The notes beneath the pieces are model-generated. The model was not told the DNA's origin. It made no database searches and saw only the letters and a program-made list of their open reading frames with translations. Below are positions 23,349 to 35,009 of a DNA stretch of 64,000 nucleotides, one piece after another. The stretch's first letter is position 1, and each line of letters starts with the position of its first letter. The position numbers were made by a program, and so were the translations under genes. Source of the DNA: Branchiostoma floridae (taxonomy: Eukaryota; Chordata; Leptocardii; Amphioxiformes; Branchiostomatidae); the NCBI RefSeq assembly GCF_000003815.2, contig NC_049997.1:8822553-8886552 (forward strand). Reading direction: 5' to 3'.

Positions 23349-24569
23349 GTAATACCTGCTGAACAAGGTACTGGCATCTAATTTCATCCTAACATCTACT
23401 TATCATTTGTATCTCAAGTTTTTTATCTTTTACTTTATTCCTTAAAGATGATAACAACGAAATTACAAATTAGTGGATTGTCAGTTTTAAAAAGATCAAT
23501 ACATAAGTCGCCATTTTGTTAAAATGGACGAACTCTCAAATGTAACATAAAAGTGAAGAATTGCTATATTTCATACAGCTATCACTCTTTTGACATCTTT
23601 AGCATGCATGACCAGCCTTAACGTGCACTAAATATACCCATGCATGATGAAAATATGCTGATCTGAAAACACCAACTGTACTTAAACCGTTACATATTTG
23701 AAAGCTTTCGAAACTTTTGAGTCACAGTGTTTGAGAACAATTGTTTAGTATGACTACTACATGTAATACAATAATTTACTGCAAGTTTTGTCTGACTGGT
23801 AGAATTTTCCTACAGTCAGACTACAGTAAGGTCAGTTTAAGGTCGGACGACGCAGTGGAGTGCCCACCAATCATTAACCATAGAGTAAAGTTGTGTCGTT
23901 GTATCACTGTGTTCGTTTCATCCAAAGTAACACTAGCCAAACTATTTTATAATGAGGGGCTTATTGAATATTGAAAAGGGCTGCTGCCCCTACCCTTTGA
24001 GTGTTCGTTTGTGGTCTGTATACAATAATGGGCTGTTGACATTAGTAAAAGTCCTAGGTTGTTATGTTCTAGGCGTAGACGTCTGATCTGTTGTTAACCA
24101 TTGACTACTGTGTAAAGGTCCTGTATACATGGTGTGTGTTGAAGATATCATCGTTCGTTTACACAAACTGGGTACAGTTCAGCAAACAGTCGCGCTGAGC
24201 ATTGCATGGGCAAGGTGGTTCTGCTTTTCTTCTTATAGTATGCTTTTTTGGTAAGCTATTTCTCTTCCCTTCTGGACTAGATCGTAAATTTTTAATTCGT
24301 TGGATGTTGTTTCCAATTTTTCTTTACATTTCTACTAAAACGAAAAAAACAGTGATTTTACAGTTAAAAGCATCATAATCTCTATGAAAGGTAACGTTAT
24401 TCTGTTTATTCTATTTTCCTTTGTATAATCTTTTCCATTCTGTATCAAATTAATTCGCTTAATGTTGGACGCCTTTTTTCTTTATATTCTCAATTCCTAA
24501 CTAACAACTGTTCTATGATCGTCGGTGTTTAATTTCAGCAGGGGCTGGTCCGCTGGTAGTGATGTGTGT

Positions 24570-24712
24570 TTAACTCCCATACTCTTTCCTGCTGAGTGCT
24601 AAGCAGAGAAAGCAACATGTACCATTTTAAAAGTCTTTGGTATGACTCAGCCGGGATCGAACTCACGACCAACCGCGAACAATCTACCCACTCGACCACT
24701 GCACCGGTAGGT
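24570..24712 (-). mobile_element. tRNA-derived SINE-like sequence
   Basis: Minus-strand reading gives box B-like GAGTTCGATCCCGG preceded by a tRNA-like head (AGTGGTCGAGTGGGTAGATTG). Ends 36 bp before the acceptor of dispanin A exon 1. Confidence 0.5.
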
Positions 24713-24760
24713 TATCGAAGACTAATGACAATTTGTATCAATGCACAGATAGACACTACC

Positions 24761-24985
24761 ATGGCGGAACAAGAAGCCTCCTACCCTCCCCCTGCTTACC
24801 CGGACAAGGGTGGTGAACAGCCGCCACAGCAGGGGTATGGCTTCCAGCCGCAGCCGTACGGACAGTACCCTCCACAGCAGGGCCAGTACCCCCCTCAACA
24901 GGGCCAGTACCCCCCTCAAGGGCAGTACCCGCAAGGGGGGTTTGTGCAGCAAGGGGCTTACGTGCAGATGGGGACTACTGTCGGG
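24761..24985 (+). CDS. Dispanin A exon 1 (Pro-rich N-terminus)
   Basis: 75 codons from MAEQEASYPPPAY to GTTVG, with three near-tandem GQYPPQ(Q) repeats. The acceptor CACAG lies 13 bp upstream of the ATG. The donor is TCGGG/GTAAGA, phase 0. Confidence 0.85.
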
Positions 24986-27187
24986 GTAAGAACGAGTCCG
25001 ATTTCGTGTTTAACATAAGTATATACTTAACAAAGAAGGAAAATGAGATCTATAGATAAATTAAACGGGAAATAATATCTATAAGTGGAAGTGACCCACA
25101 GTCTAGGGAGAGGGGGTTTGCGACTATGACATAGAAGAAGAACAAGAAGAACAATTTTTATTAAAGCTGTCAAAACCAAGATTTCCTTGTTCTTCTGTTC
25201 TTTCCTTGTATATAGTAGTCTCGAACAGTCTCCTTGGGTTGCAGAAAGTTTGTGAAATTGGAGATGACCCAATGGAGAAACTTAAACTTAAGCCATATTT
25301 CGAGTGCAGTTCTCGGCCTACTTGACCATGGTGAATGAATGAATGCCTTCACCTTTGAATCGCTACCCATTATGCGTACAGTAAAACGGTGCAGGTCCTT
25401 GAAATCGAAGCGTCTGTTGACGCTACTTAAGTTAGTAGTTTACACTTTGAAGTGCACATAAAGGTATCCCTGAAAGCCAATAATGTCCTTATTCCTCCGT
25501 GATTTAAAGTCACCGAGTGGAAATCCTTTGAAAGACGTAAACCACCACCTTATGTAAGACACATACACAGTGATCAAGTGTTATCATCCTGAATAATCAA
25601 ACACGACGTATCCAAGGCCAAATAACCTCATCATGTCAGCTAGATCAGCGTCAATGGCTGAGTAATTATAACCCTGTAATGGGATTGATGATTACAACTG
25701 TGAAAAATACACTGTTAAACGCATGGGCTAGATGAGCATGCAATTACAGTTCTCCTCTATATGTCTCATTGTGAATAAGAATGAATGAAAGAATGAATGA
25801 ATGAATGAATGAATGAATTATGCTCTCACAGAGTGGAGGAATAAAAGAAGGAAAAGAAAAAAATGGATGAATGAATGAATGAATGAATGAATGAATGAAT
25901 GAATGAATGAATGAGCTCATTGCAAGTGGCGTTACTACAATGAGAACTGACAATACAAATTTAAGACATGTTTGGGAGTTTCTAAAAGCAGATTTTTTTT
26001 TCTTTTCTTTACTATACTGATTTTGTAGCAGCCGGCCGTGATGATGGTAGGGAGCAGGGCTAATGACTACATGGGCCTCTCCATCTTCACTCTGCTCTGC
26101 TGCTGCCTACCTCTCGGCATCGCGGCCATCGTCAGCTCCTGTGAGGTAAGGAACCCTCAAACTAAAGGCCCCCTCTCACTTGACGTGCGGCACGCTTGCG
26201 GCATTGCTGCGTTCGGAAGATGCTCAACGAATTCAGAGATAAAGAACGAATTTTCTTACTTGTTGTGTATTCTGTGGTCTTCTATGTCACACTTTTACGT
26301 ATTGCGCAATATCTGAATTATAACAAATCGGAGAAAATAACAAAACAGTACCGCAGTGAACGAACGCAGCAATGCCGCAAGCGTGCCGCACGTCAAGTGA
26401 GAGGGGGCCTTTACCATGGAGGAGGGGGGCAGGTCATCACACCGCTGCCACCAGTTAAAAAAAAAAACATTCCACTGGGCGGCGACCTCGTTGAGACCCC
26501 AAATTTTAATCGATCGTTCGACGAATTCCTAAACTGTTATGTGGTCTTTTAGTCGAATCTTTACCTATCATGAACTCAGGGGCTGCATAAATCCAATTAA
26601 GATCGCAGTGAGCCTTGGGACATGTACCAATAGGGAGTGGGCAGGTCGTCACACCGCTGCCACCATTGTAATGGTATTGGTGTGGGCCTGTGTAAATATG
26701 GGCTTTACAGTGTTGAAGCATAATGTGTTTTAAAACAGGGGTCGATACTGACAGACCTTGTGGGCGATTGAGGGTTAAGCGTTTTCAATTAGACATCTAG
26801 ACACGTATATCTAAATAAACAGAAAACTCTGTTTTTTTTACGCTGCATTGTTTAATTTAGAACAATCTAGCAATGCACAGCAAAAAACGGTTTCTTTGAA
26901 CTTAAAGGATTATGCCATTCACGGCTATCAAACTTTACAGACCATATGTATTCAGTATTTGTCCAATCTGTTTGCTTGTTTGTTTTGTTTAATCGATTGA
27001 TGATTTGTTTGTTTATCAGACACAGGACGCCAACAACGCTGGAGACCTGAACAGAGCTCAGGCAGCATCGAACCGAGCCAAAATCCTCAACTACTGGGCT
27101 CTGGGCGTGGGGATCTTCTTCTGGGTCATCGGGGTCATTCTTATCATCCTGTACTTCACCCTGTTTATCTCCGCGTTTTGGGGTTAA
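24761..27187 (+). CDS. CD225/dispanin family protein A
   Basis: The join 24761-24985, 26029-26145, 27020-27187 gives about 169 aa. The N-terminal cytoplasmic region is Pro/Gln/Tyr-rich with repeated GQYPPQQ. A PPxY motif (P10-Y13) could bind WW domains of NEDD4-type ligases. The first hydrophobic segment (YMGLSIFTLLCCCLPLGIAA) has a Cys triplet at about 99-101, likely palmitoylated as in family members. The conserved CD225 loop GDLNRAQAASNRAKILN is followed by TM2 (ALGVGIFFWVIGVILIILY). This layout is that of dispanins (IFITM, PRRT1, SYNDIG1, TMEM233 relatives), which act in endosomal or synaptic membranes. Its function here is not known, and orthology to a particular vertebrate member cannot be assigned by eye. 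Start ATGG has a good context (CTACCATGG). Confidence 0.88.
25335..25660 (-). repeat. Dispersed noncoding repeat, copy 2
   Basis: Inverse-orientation partner of 8125-8480. Lies in intron 1 of dispanin A. It contains AAACACGACGTATCCAAGGC and GAAGCGTCTGTTGACGCTAC. Confidence 0.65.
25779..25914. repeat. (AATG)n microsatellite, interrupted
   Basis: Two AATG blocks (about 25779-25819 and 25863-25914) separated by 43 bp of unrelated sequence, in intron 1 of dispanin A. Confidence 0.95.
26029..26145 (+). CDS. Dispanin A exon 2 (CD225 first hydrophobic segment)
   Basis: 39 codons, acceptor TTTTGTAG, donor GTGAG/GTAAGG, phase 0 at both ends. It encodes NDYMGLSIFTLLCCCLPLG through SSCE. The length is identical to exon 2 of gene B, supporting both predictions. 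Confidence 0.9.
26164..26413. mobile_element. MITE family 1, intact copy
   Basis: About 250 bp with near-perfect ends of roughly 50 bp: AAAGGCCCCCTCTCACTTGA with TCAAGTGAGAGGGGGCCTTT, then GTGCGGCACGCTTGCGGCAT pairing inward. In intron 2 of dispanin A, beginning 18 bp after the exon 2 donor. Confidence 0.85.
27020..27187 (+). CDS. Dispanin A exon 3 (CD225 loop and TM2)
   Basis: Acceptor TTTATCAG. It encodes TQDANNAGDLNRAQAASNRA, then KILNYW, TM2 and a short tail ending AFWG and TAA. Confidence 0.9.
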   Translation, partial: TQDANNAGDLNRAQAASNRAKILNYWALGVGIFFWVIGVILIILYFTLFISAFWG

Positions 27188-27525
27188 AGGTCTGACTGAC
27201 AAGGCATGGAATTCAATCTTTAAGCACGCCTTAAAGCGTTTGTAAAGGTTCCGTTTTCTTGATCTGGTGAAAAGGGTTGCCCTCTCAATTTACGCACGTT
27301 TTAAGGTATGCGTAAAGCTTGAATTTTGTGCTATGATGACAGGTGTTTGGCGTGTTGTTGTAAGACTGAAAGTCCACGCAACAGGAAAGGGATCAATGAC
27401 TCCCATGAATACGATTATAATGCCTTATAGACAAGACAGAGAGAATATCTTAGAGAAAAGAGAGATGTCGTAACAAAATTAAAGTAAGAAACAGAAACGT
27501 TTCTGAATCTGTCAACATTTTTCCA

Positions 27526-27531
27526 AATAAA
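27526..27531 (+). terminator. Candidate poly(A) signal for dispanin A
   Basis: AATAAA about 340 bp past the stop, followed by an AT-rich stretch. Use is inferred. Confidence 0.4.
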
Positions 27532-28416
27532 AAACGTTTTCTACAAAAATGAACAGGTTTCTATGTATGTTATGGGCTAAAACCTGCACTATTTGCTGTG
27601 ATCTAGAACCCTTTGATTGAACATTTCAATCGTGTGCCTAAGTAGCATGTTTGACTTTCAAAACCTTGATTTGTACTGGTTTTTCTGTTAACGCGCATGA
27701 GTTGAAATACAAAGGGGAACTTTTGATCAACCCGTATAGAACATCTAAAATGTTTTTAAAAGATTTTTACTCATCAAAGTATTGGTAGGTATCAAAAGGC
27801 ATTTCTTTATTGTTGTGTGGAATTGCAACGGTTGGACAATCCTAAATGTACACATCAATCTAACTCCACACCAAGGGATCTAATCTCTTGCTGAAACACA
27901 CTTTCTCCTCATCTAGTCTGCTGTATAGCCGCTGTATGGATTGTTTAAGCGAGCAATGTCGTTGACATATCTTGCAGTAAACGTTTAGTATTATAATCTG
28001 AATATTGTTTTCATAATTATATTGAAAAATTAATAAAAGATGACAAATTGAACTTAACGTGTACTAAATTATTTCAAAAATATTATCCACATGTTGAAAT
28101 CTCTACGGTCATAAGTCGTTAAGTATGTCAAAGAAGATCAAAATATGATAGTATCGGCGTTTGATCATAGCAAGTCACATCGTAGTCTTACAGGGATGTC
28201 GTTCATTTTCTTCTATTCTTCAAGTAATTGTCCCCTAATATTTCGCTTTCTTTAACAATAGTTAAACTAAAGTAGAATATATCTTCCTTAACAATATCAT
28301 TCTTTGTTTCAAATTTCTAAAGCCATGCAATGCACACCGCAAGAAAACACACTTGACAAATGTAGGGATGCTGCGGTTGTCGTTTTCAAACTTTCATCTT
28401 ATAGGATCATTTGTAG

Positions 28417-28557
28417 TCAGTACTTGACGAACTGAAAGATGATGAAGACAACCAATAAAATAACCCCCAGGGCGATCGCAGAAATGTTGAGGAACAGTGC
28501 TGCGCTTGACGCTTTTTTGGCCCGGTCGATGTCCCCAGAAGACTTAGCGTCATTCGC
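28417..28557 (-). CDS. Dispanin B exon 3 (CD225 loop and TM2)
   Basis: 46 codons plus TGA, acceptor GTTTGTTAG. It encodes ANDAKSSGDIDRAKKASSAA, then TM2 and FQFVKY. The GD-x(3)-A-x(3)-S spacing matches genes A and C. Confidence 0.85.
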   Translation of the reverse strand, partial: ANDAKSSGDIDRAKKASSAALFLNISAIALGVILLVVFIIFQFVKY

Positions 28558-30001
28558 CTAACAAACAAACGACCAAGCAAAAAAAAAACAGAAAACAATC
28601 CATCAAATGACATACTTGGCGAATGACAAGACTGGGGTCATACTGTTTTCATTTGTATTGAAACAATAAAATACTGAATACAGTTGGATGCTATGTTCAC
28701 CACACTCAACAAAGACACATTTACACTACAGTATGATACAAGAAGAAGTAGAATAGATCTTTAATAGTATGCCATCTTAAACTTCCAATGAGATCCTATA
28801 ACGCCATTATGGCGAGTCTCACCTTGCTCGATTGGGCTATCGCGCAGAGGCCGATGGGCCAGCAGCAGCAGAGGCACGTGAAAACGGAAAGGCCCATGTA
28901 GGTAGGTACGTCGCCCTCTTCCGTCGTCACGCTGGTTCGCTGGTTTAAAAACAAACAGTTTATAAAGAAAACGAGAAAACTATGCTTCCCATTCTCTAAG
29001 TATCATATTACAACATTTTTGAATAAAATGTTGCCATAATGTTAACACAAAGATAAAGAAACACGCAATACTTCCCCTTCTATGGACTTCGGTAAAAATG
29101 TTGCAATGACTTCCGGGACTTGTCAATGCCACAATGTCTAATGACTTCTTTGTAAGTGAAACACAGGTTGATACTAGCTAGGTTGACACAGAATCTGCTG
29201 GCCGTATCTACATGGTGCTACTTATTTCAGGAGAAAAGTCCGCAAAGGCAAAATTTATATAAATAGAACAGGGAAAGTCCTAACATTTATCCGAACACCA
29301 CTGTTGATTTCAATTTTTACCACTCTCTCACCTAAGGTTATTGATTTCTAAAAAGGGCAACGCTTTTAGATAACTGATCAGAATGACCTGAGTTGGTAGA
29401 TCTCAAGTGCCAAATAGTGCTATAGCAAATGCACGCTTTTACTTACGTACCTACATGCACCCAGTTCCTCTCGTTGCTATGTTGTAACACCAGGGATCAA
29501 TGTCGTAACTTCAACCAAAAGGTTACGACCAAAATCTGCAATCAATTGGCAGCAGCCACCCCCTCCCCTCCCCCTGTTAAATCTGAACAATATAATCACA
29601 CGATAGCAAGAGAATAAGACAGCAACGTCTCACTTAGTAGAAGTATGAATTCACCTTTAGACATTGCAAAGGAAATGTTCGAAACTTATTGGAAAAGTAA
29701 TCATATAGACTTTTCAACCAAAATGTTTGGATACCTCCTCCTGACATTCCATCAAGGGACGGTTGGCACATGCCACCACTGGTGATGGCCGTGTTGTCTG
29801 TCCAGAAGGGTCCAATTGTTGCAGTGGACCGTACCGCCAGCTTGGAGGACCCTTCTGTTCCGGTAAGTGCTGTTGCTGTAGGAGCACATGTTGCACTGGG
29901 TACAGGCTATCCTGCTGCCGTTCGTCCTTCATAGCAACCCATACTTCTTGACTTTTTTCCAAATAAGCGGGAGGGGGAGAAGACTCATCTCCAGTCGCCA
30001 T
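28417..30001 (-). CDS. CD225/dispanin family protein B
   Basis: On the minus strand, exons 30001-29735, 28939-28823 and 28557-28417 give about 174 aa. The N-terminus is Pro/Gln-rich with PPPAY ending at Y13, the same position as in gene A. The hydrophobic exon reads YMGLSVFTCLCCCWPIGLCA, with four Cys. The loop SGDIDRAKKASSAALFLNIS is CD225-like but has lost the NRAK segment of A and C. TM2 is ALGVILLVVFIIF and the tail is QFVKY. All junctions are phase 0, as in A and C. It lies between A and C in opposite orientation, which suggests local duplication with inversion. Function unknown beyond the family. Confidence 0.85.
28823..28939 (-). CDS. Dispanin B exon 2 (CD225 first hydrophobic segment)
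   Basis: 39 codons, phase 0, acceptor AAACCAG, donor AGCAAG/GTGAGA. It encodes RTSVTTEEGDVPTYMGLSVF followed by the CLCCCWPIG motif. This short exon was found by reading the minus strand for the CCC motif. Confidence 0.85.
29735..30001 (-). CDS. Dispanin B exon 1
   Basis: 89 codons starting MATGDESSPPPAY. The middle is Gln/Pro-rich (VLLQQQHLPEQKGPP). The donor GAGGAG/GTATCC is phase 0. The frame is open upstream of this ATG, but the PPPAY position matching A and C supports this start. Confidence 0.8.
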
Positions 30002-31169
30002 TGCAGCACTCGCTTGACTGAAAAGTTGTGCTATACTAACATCGCTACCAATTATATATATACCCTTTTGCGACAAGGAAGTAAATTCAACGGGAAACGG
30101 CTTTTTAAGAGAGAGAAGAGAAAGCAGAACCACTTTGAAGAAAAGAATAGCGGCAGTTCAAGGGTAACTGATAAAATCTAAGAGGTCATGATAACCGAAT
30201 AACAAAGCTAGTTTTAGTAACTTTACATTGACTCCCTCCACTCACTTCCTGTAACTCTACTTATAATGTATTCTGACAGACAACAACCCACTAAACTAAA
30301 GATCACATACCACTAGTATACCAGCAATATTTAAGATTTTGTTTGAATTTGCCATCCTCGGGTCACTGATGTTATCATGCACAAACAAAATCAATTTCCT
30401 CCTGCCTGCCGAACAAAAACTTGCATAATGTTTGTATCGTTACTATATATAACATTTACGATGAAAGCGTCACAGTAACGGTAAAAGTATTTTTAAAAAA
30501 ACAAATAAAAGGCTCAGTCACCAACAGAACGTCTGACTGAAAAAAATTGAATCTTAACATTGTTTACATTCTTTACAAAGAGAAATTACACGCAACGGGA
30601 AAAGATAACTAAAGGGAACAAATATCTTGAGTTGAGTGTGTTATTTTACAGAACAGAAAAGCAGAACCAACAAAATGACTGATAATGTAACAATTAAAAT
30701 CACATTAGTTAACTAAATGTTTACCTTTTCAAAGAGCAATGAAATGCAATCAGTTTAGCACGTGCTCTCTTTTTTGTCAGAAATGTTACATAAACAATTT
30801 TTGAGCTCTCCTATACAGACTTTGCAGCGCAGAGAATGTTTGCTGTCTGTGCGACCTTGCTCAGAACGTATGGCCAAATCATGCGGTACCAATTGGGTGA
30901 TAATTCTAACTACCACACATGCACAGTGATCACGGCATTCGTCTTGATTTTCGAGGCTGTAGAAACGTTTAGGAGGTAGTAAAAATGAGGCGATTTTTCT
31001 TCCCTGTACTGCACCTTTCTTGAACAAGATGTTAGAATTGAGACATTTATTTTGACTCTTTGAGTGGCGTTGAATGCTTGAGTGGCTAGGTTAGTTGACA
31101 GAAAAGGTCACTGGTAGATTCCTGGCGTTGTGTTCCTGAACAGACGTTTCGTCTGTTCAATCAGGTATA

Positions 31170-31220
31170 ACAATTAGCCTGGTTACCATCCTATTTCTAC
31201 CGGGGCTCCTTACACTCACT
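31170..31220. mobile_element. Half of a TAGCCTGG fold-back
   Basis: TTAGCCTGGTTACCATCCTA then CTACCGGGGCTCCTTACAC. The right arm is missing or unrecognisable. Confidence 0.5.
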
Positions 31221-32340
31221 TCCCTAAAAAAAACGATTCCAACTACTGTCTTAAAACCCTCATGGTGTCTCGGAATGTACTCTACGGCTTTAAGAAAAGG
31301 CTATATAACCTTTACTTTACCTAAATCTAGACAATCAATACTTCAGTAATATATCACGTACATCATAAGAAGGACAATATATGACAGACAAGTTTGAATG
31401 TAAAACACCTGTGGTCGTGTTGCCAGGTAATTTCTTGGTTTTGCCGGTTTTGCCTTTGCGTCGGCCCAAACTCAGACTCAAAGATTCAATTTGTTCTATC
31501 TCAAATTTCCTGTTGATATTATTATTTAAGGGTGCCTGTCCACCCCACTCATGTCCTACATATTTCCCAAAACATATATGCACATGAGCAGCAGTTAAAG
31601 TTGATCCAAATATCAGCTCTTTACCGGGTTTTTCGATTCTCGCTTAATTCGTCCATGTCCAAGCGATTCTACCATCTCATGGGGGATACATAATCATTGG
31701 CGTTGGATAGACGTCGCTAGAGCACCGTCAAATTTGTGAACAGGCAGATTTTCAGAGAAAAATACAGCCGACCCTCGGGTGATGTTGACATTTGGCGAGC
31801 TTGGACCGATCTAAAAATTCAGACGGCGTTCGCACGAATTGTAAAACCTGTTTCAGTAAGAAAGCAAGGCGATATAACCTCTAAGAACTCAGTCAAAACA
31901 TACCCATCTCTCATCTAGTATTAAAATTGGTCTTTTTTCACGCAGACTATTCAGCGCCACACGTTTCCCAGTGCGGTTTAGATAAGTTCCAGCTGCCGAT
32001 CCCAGACCTGTAACCTCAAAGAAACGTCGATTCAACTATTCGATCTAACTGATCTTCCTCCCTATTAAACGGTGACGATACCTGAAGTAAAGAAGATAAG
32101 GAATTCAAAGGTCCAAGAATCCAATTCCACTGCCAAGCCCTTAGCGTGAGTCTCTAAATAGCAGCAGACAATCGCGTTCGAGTCTCCAGCCCGCCTTTGA
32201 CACCGGCGACGCTTTCAAGAGTTAAGGGCATGTAAAGGGCTTGGAATCATTCAATCAAAGAGATGGGCGTATGTTGACTGGTGAATACAAGCTGTCTAGA
32301 CTGTGTGAATCTTATTGCAATAAAAAGGCGGTGTTTTTAG

Positions 32341-32622
32341 TCTGCCATAACCATAACCCTTGTACTAACCATAACCTTAACCATAATCATAATCCTAATC
32401 CTAATCCTTACCCTAACCCTTACCCCAACCCTAACTTTAAACTAATTTACTCTAACTTTATCCCTAACCATTGACCTAACTATAACCCCAACACTAACCC
32501 CAACCCCAAACTTAACCCCAAACCCAACCACCAACACTAACCCAAATCGTAACCACTACTCCTACCTCAACCCCAACCCCAACCCTAACCCTAACCCTAA
32601 CCCTAATCCTAACCGAGGCCAA
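32341..32622 (-). repeat. Degenerate interstitial telomere-like repeat
   Basis: About 280 bp of CCCTAA-related hexamers (CCTAACCCTAACCC, CATAACC, CCCCAACC), purest at 32583-32610. This is TTAGGG read on the minus strand. Heavily mutated, so old. Confidence 0.85.
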
Positions 32623-33088
32623 GTCCTATACCGTTACATAACCTAGCCCTAACCCTTACGATACTCCTAACGCTGATCATCACTATACACACTAATCCAG
32701 GAAGCCAAAAAATCGTCGGAGCAAGAATTTGGCGCCATCCCTCCCGCTCAAAGACGCCCTTGAGGCCCTTAAGCTTTACCTCTCTCGACCTTATAATTAC
32801 CAACCGTAAGATCTCACAAGTGTTTACACTATGTATGAGCATGAGATGAATGCTACGTACGTGTGGGTCATACCTAGTTCGATTTGTATTCAAGTCCAAA
32901 ATTCATGGCGTACCAGTGTAATAATGACATGGATTTACGGTGAAGACATTTTAATGATCAAGGGCAGGTCATGCATAGAAACACGTTTTTAATAAAAGAA
33001 TGCAAGTCCCTATCCTACGATTGCCCAATCGTGAACTCTTTATTAGGCCTAGTTCCCAATTGCACCGGTGTCATTCAGGGATGTAGCC

Positions 33089-33299
33089 TAGACTCCGTTG
33101 CAGTCTTCGAATGGGGATGATTTTATTGTGTGTGTGTTGGGGGGGGGGGGGGGGGGGTATGGGGGGGCTCCGTTGGTTCGCGATTTTCAACGTTGGCTGG
33201 GTTCTCTTGTGCCGGGAAAGGGAGTTTGCCGAGGAAGTGAGTTTGCCGTGATAGCGATTTTGCCCCGTCCGGGCCGTTCGAAGACTGCAACGGAGTCTA
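33089..33299. mobile_element. Fold-back element with TAGACTCCGTTGCAGTC ends
   Basis: TAGACTCCGTTGCAGTCTTC and GAAGACTGCAACGGAGTCTA are exact inverted ends. The inside has a G-run (about 33138-33157), GCGATTTTCAACGTTGG and near-tandem GGGAGTTTGCCG / GTGAGTTTGCCG / GCGATTTTGCC units. Confidence 0.8.
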
Positions 33300-33686
33300 G
33301 ATGTAGCCCTGGCCAGACTTCAGCCAGAAATTTGTCCCGGTGGGCTGTCAGTTACCGGAGGAGTGCCCCTCGGTGTTCCCCACGGGTAGGTCACGGCGTC
33401 TACTTGTTACCATGCCCCGGGTTCAATTTAAGTCCGACTTAGATTCAACCCGGTGCCTGGCCAGGCCGAAAAATACCCCGTAAGCCGCAAGGTGTCCCAC
33501 GGGGCCACTTAGGGGTCAACCTCGAAAGTGCCCCCCCCCCCCCCAAAAAAAACGTTTAGGCTGAGCACCTATTGCAATTGGGACCTTAGCCTGAAATAGT
33601 TCAAAATGTCACACATGTATGCCCTGACATCTTGTCCAAACGAATTGTTATTCTCATCACGTAGTAGTTTAATTTATACCACGTTC

Positions 33687-33897
33687 TACAAGGACGGCGC
33701 TCTACGACCTAAAACTTTCTACACGGATCGCTCAACGAAGTATGGAAAAATGTAAATCTCTTTAAGTTTTTTGTGTTTCGCTGTCATTTTAGTAATACTT
33801 TACATTTTGTATGGTATACCCAGTATGAGATCAAAGGTTACACGCGCCCGTTTAAGGTCGCAGAGAGAGCGCAGCGCGATCGCCGTCTAGTGGAAAG
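33687..33897. mobile_element. MITE family 2 copy
   Basis: GGACGGCGCTCTACGACCTA at the left and GAGAGCGCAGCGCGATCGCC, GTCTAGTGGAAAG at the right. Core ATCGCTCAACGAAGT and GGTTACACGCG match the other two copies. Confidence 0.65.
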
Positions 33898-34025
33898 CTG
33901 ACCTTGATGACGACAGCTATTGCCTTAGGCGGTACATCCTTATTTTGTTACACCTGCGCAACAGTTGGGCTGATTGTATTGAGAGACTTAGAAAGGTAGG
34001 TGTGTATAAAATTTGCTCAATCAAG

Positions 34026-34053
34026 ATATATATACATATATATATATATATAA
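34026..34053. repeat. (TA)n microsatellite
   Basis: TATA run with a few interruptions, between dispanins B and C. Confidence 0.85.
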
Positions 34054-34799
34054 CTATACAAGTAGTCTTATATTGTATATTTGCTACAGTAAACGTAAAT
34101 TCATTGAAAGGTTAAAATGGCGCTTTTATTACCTATAGTCAGGGGTCGTTAAATTCAATACAAGTTAAAGGTCTGATGAAACTGTCTTGCTGCAATGTTA
34201 TCAATACAAAATGCACTAGAACGTTAACAACGTGAAACCTGTGATATAAGCAGGCGCCGAATCTACAGAATAGCATACTATTGTAACGGTTAATCTAGTA
34301 AGACATGTACAGCACCCCTCCCCCAACAGTGCTTTGATTATTAATGATATTAAAATAATTTGTAATGTCTTTTATTGGTATTTTATTAGAATCACAACAA
34401 TTCAATACCAATGAAGAGTCAGATATGTTCAAAATGCATTCAAATGACTAAACAGACAATCTAAATTGAATGCAATAGCATTTAAGCACCATACGTGCAG
34501 AATATGTCAAACTGTGTACGTAAAAAATATTTGTTGACAAAATAATGCCATCCCGGACGTTGTTTCTGGCAAACAAGCAACCGAAATGTTGTACGCTAAC
34601 TCGAAGGTCGCTAGCTTCGCTTTAATTCGCGGCAGCTTTCGGCAGCGGACTAAGGCGAACAAGGCTGGACTGCAGGCTACATCCATTACGCTAATATTGT
34701 ATGTTTTCAAGCATAAATGAAAAGTACGCTTTAAGCAGCGACGCAACAGTTCCATTTACTCATAAAACCTTGCATTCATTTTACAATCCACAATCAGAA

Positions 34800-35009
34800 A
34801 TGGCGACTGAAAGTGAGCTTTACCCCCCTCCTCCTTACAATGTCGACCACCGAGAACAACCTCAAGGTTACGGGTTTCATCCGTACTACACCCAACAGCC
34901 ACCGTACAACCCACACCCACCGTACAACCAACAACCACAGTACAACCAACATCAACACCCAACAAACATGCACCCCTACGGACAACAAACAACCACTGTC
35001 GAGATTTCG
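34800..35009 (+). CDS. Dispanin C exon 1 (Pro/Tyr-rich N-terminus)
   Basis: 70 codons, ATGG in context CAGAAATGG, donor ATTTCG/GTATCT, phase 0. It contains PPPPYN and repeated PPYN/PQYN. Confidence 0.8.

Larger units (their letters stand above)
30002..34799. other. Intergenic region between dispanins B and C
   Basis: Head-to-head interval of 4.8 kb. It contains a half fold-back, telomere-like repeat, one fold-back element and one MITE family 2 copy. A GC-rich unclassified stretch lies at 33306-33560 (ends in C-run and A-run). No coding exon seen. Dispanin B and C promoters should lie at its two ends but no clear elements were found. Confidence 0.5.

Noticed and set aside
32241-32474. Frame of NPNPYPNPYPNP-type repeats
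   Set aside because: Translation of the telomere-like repeat.
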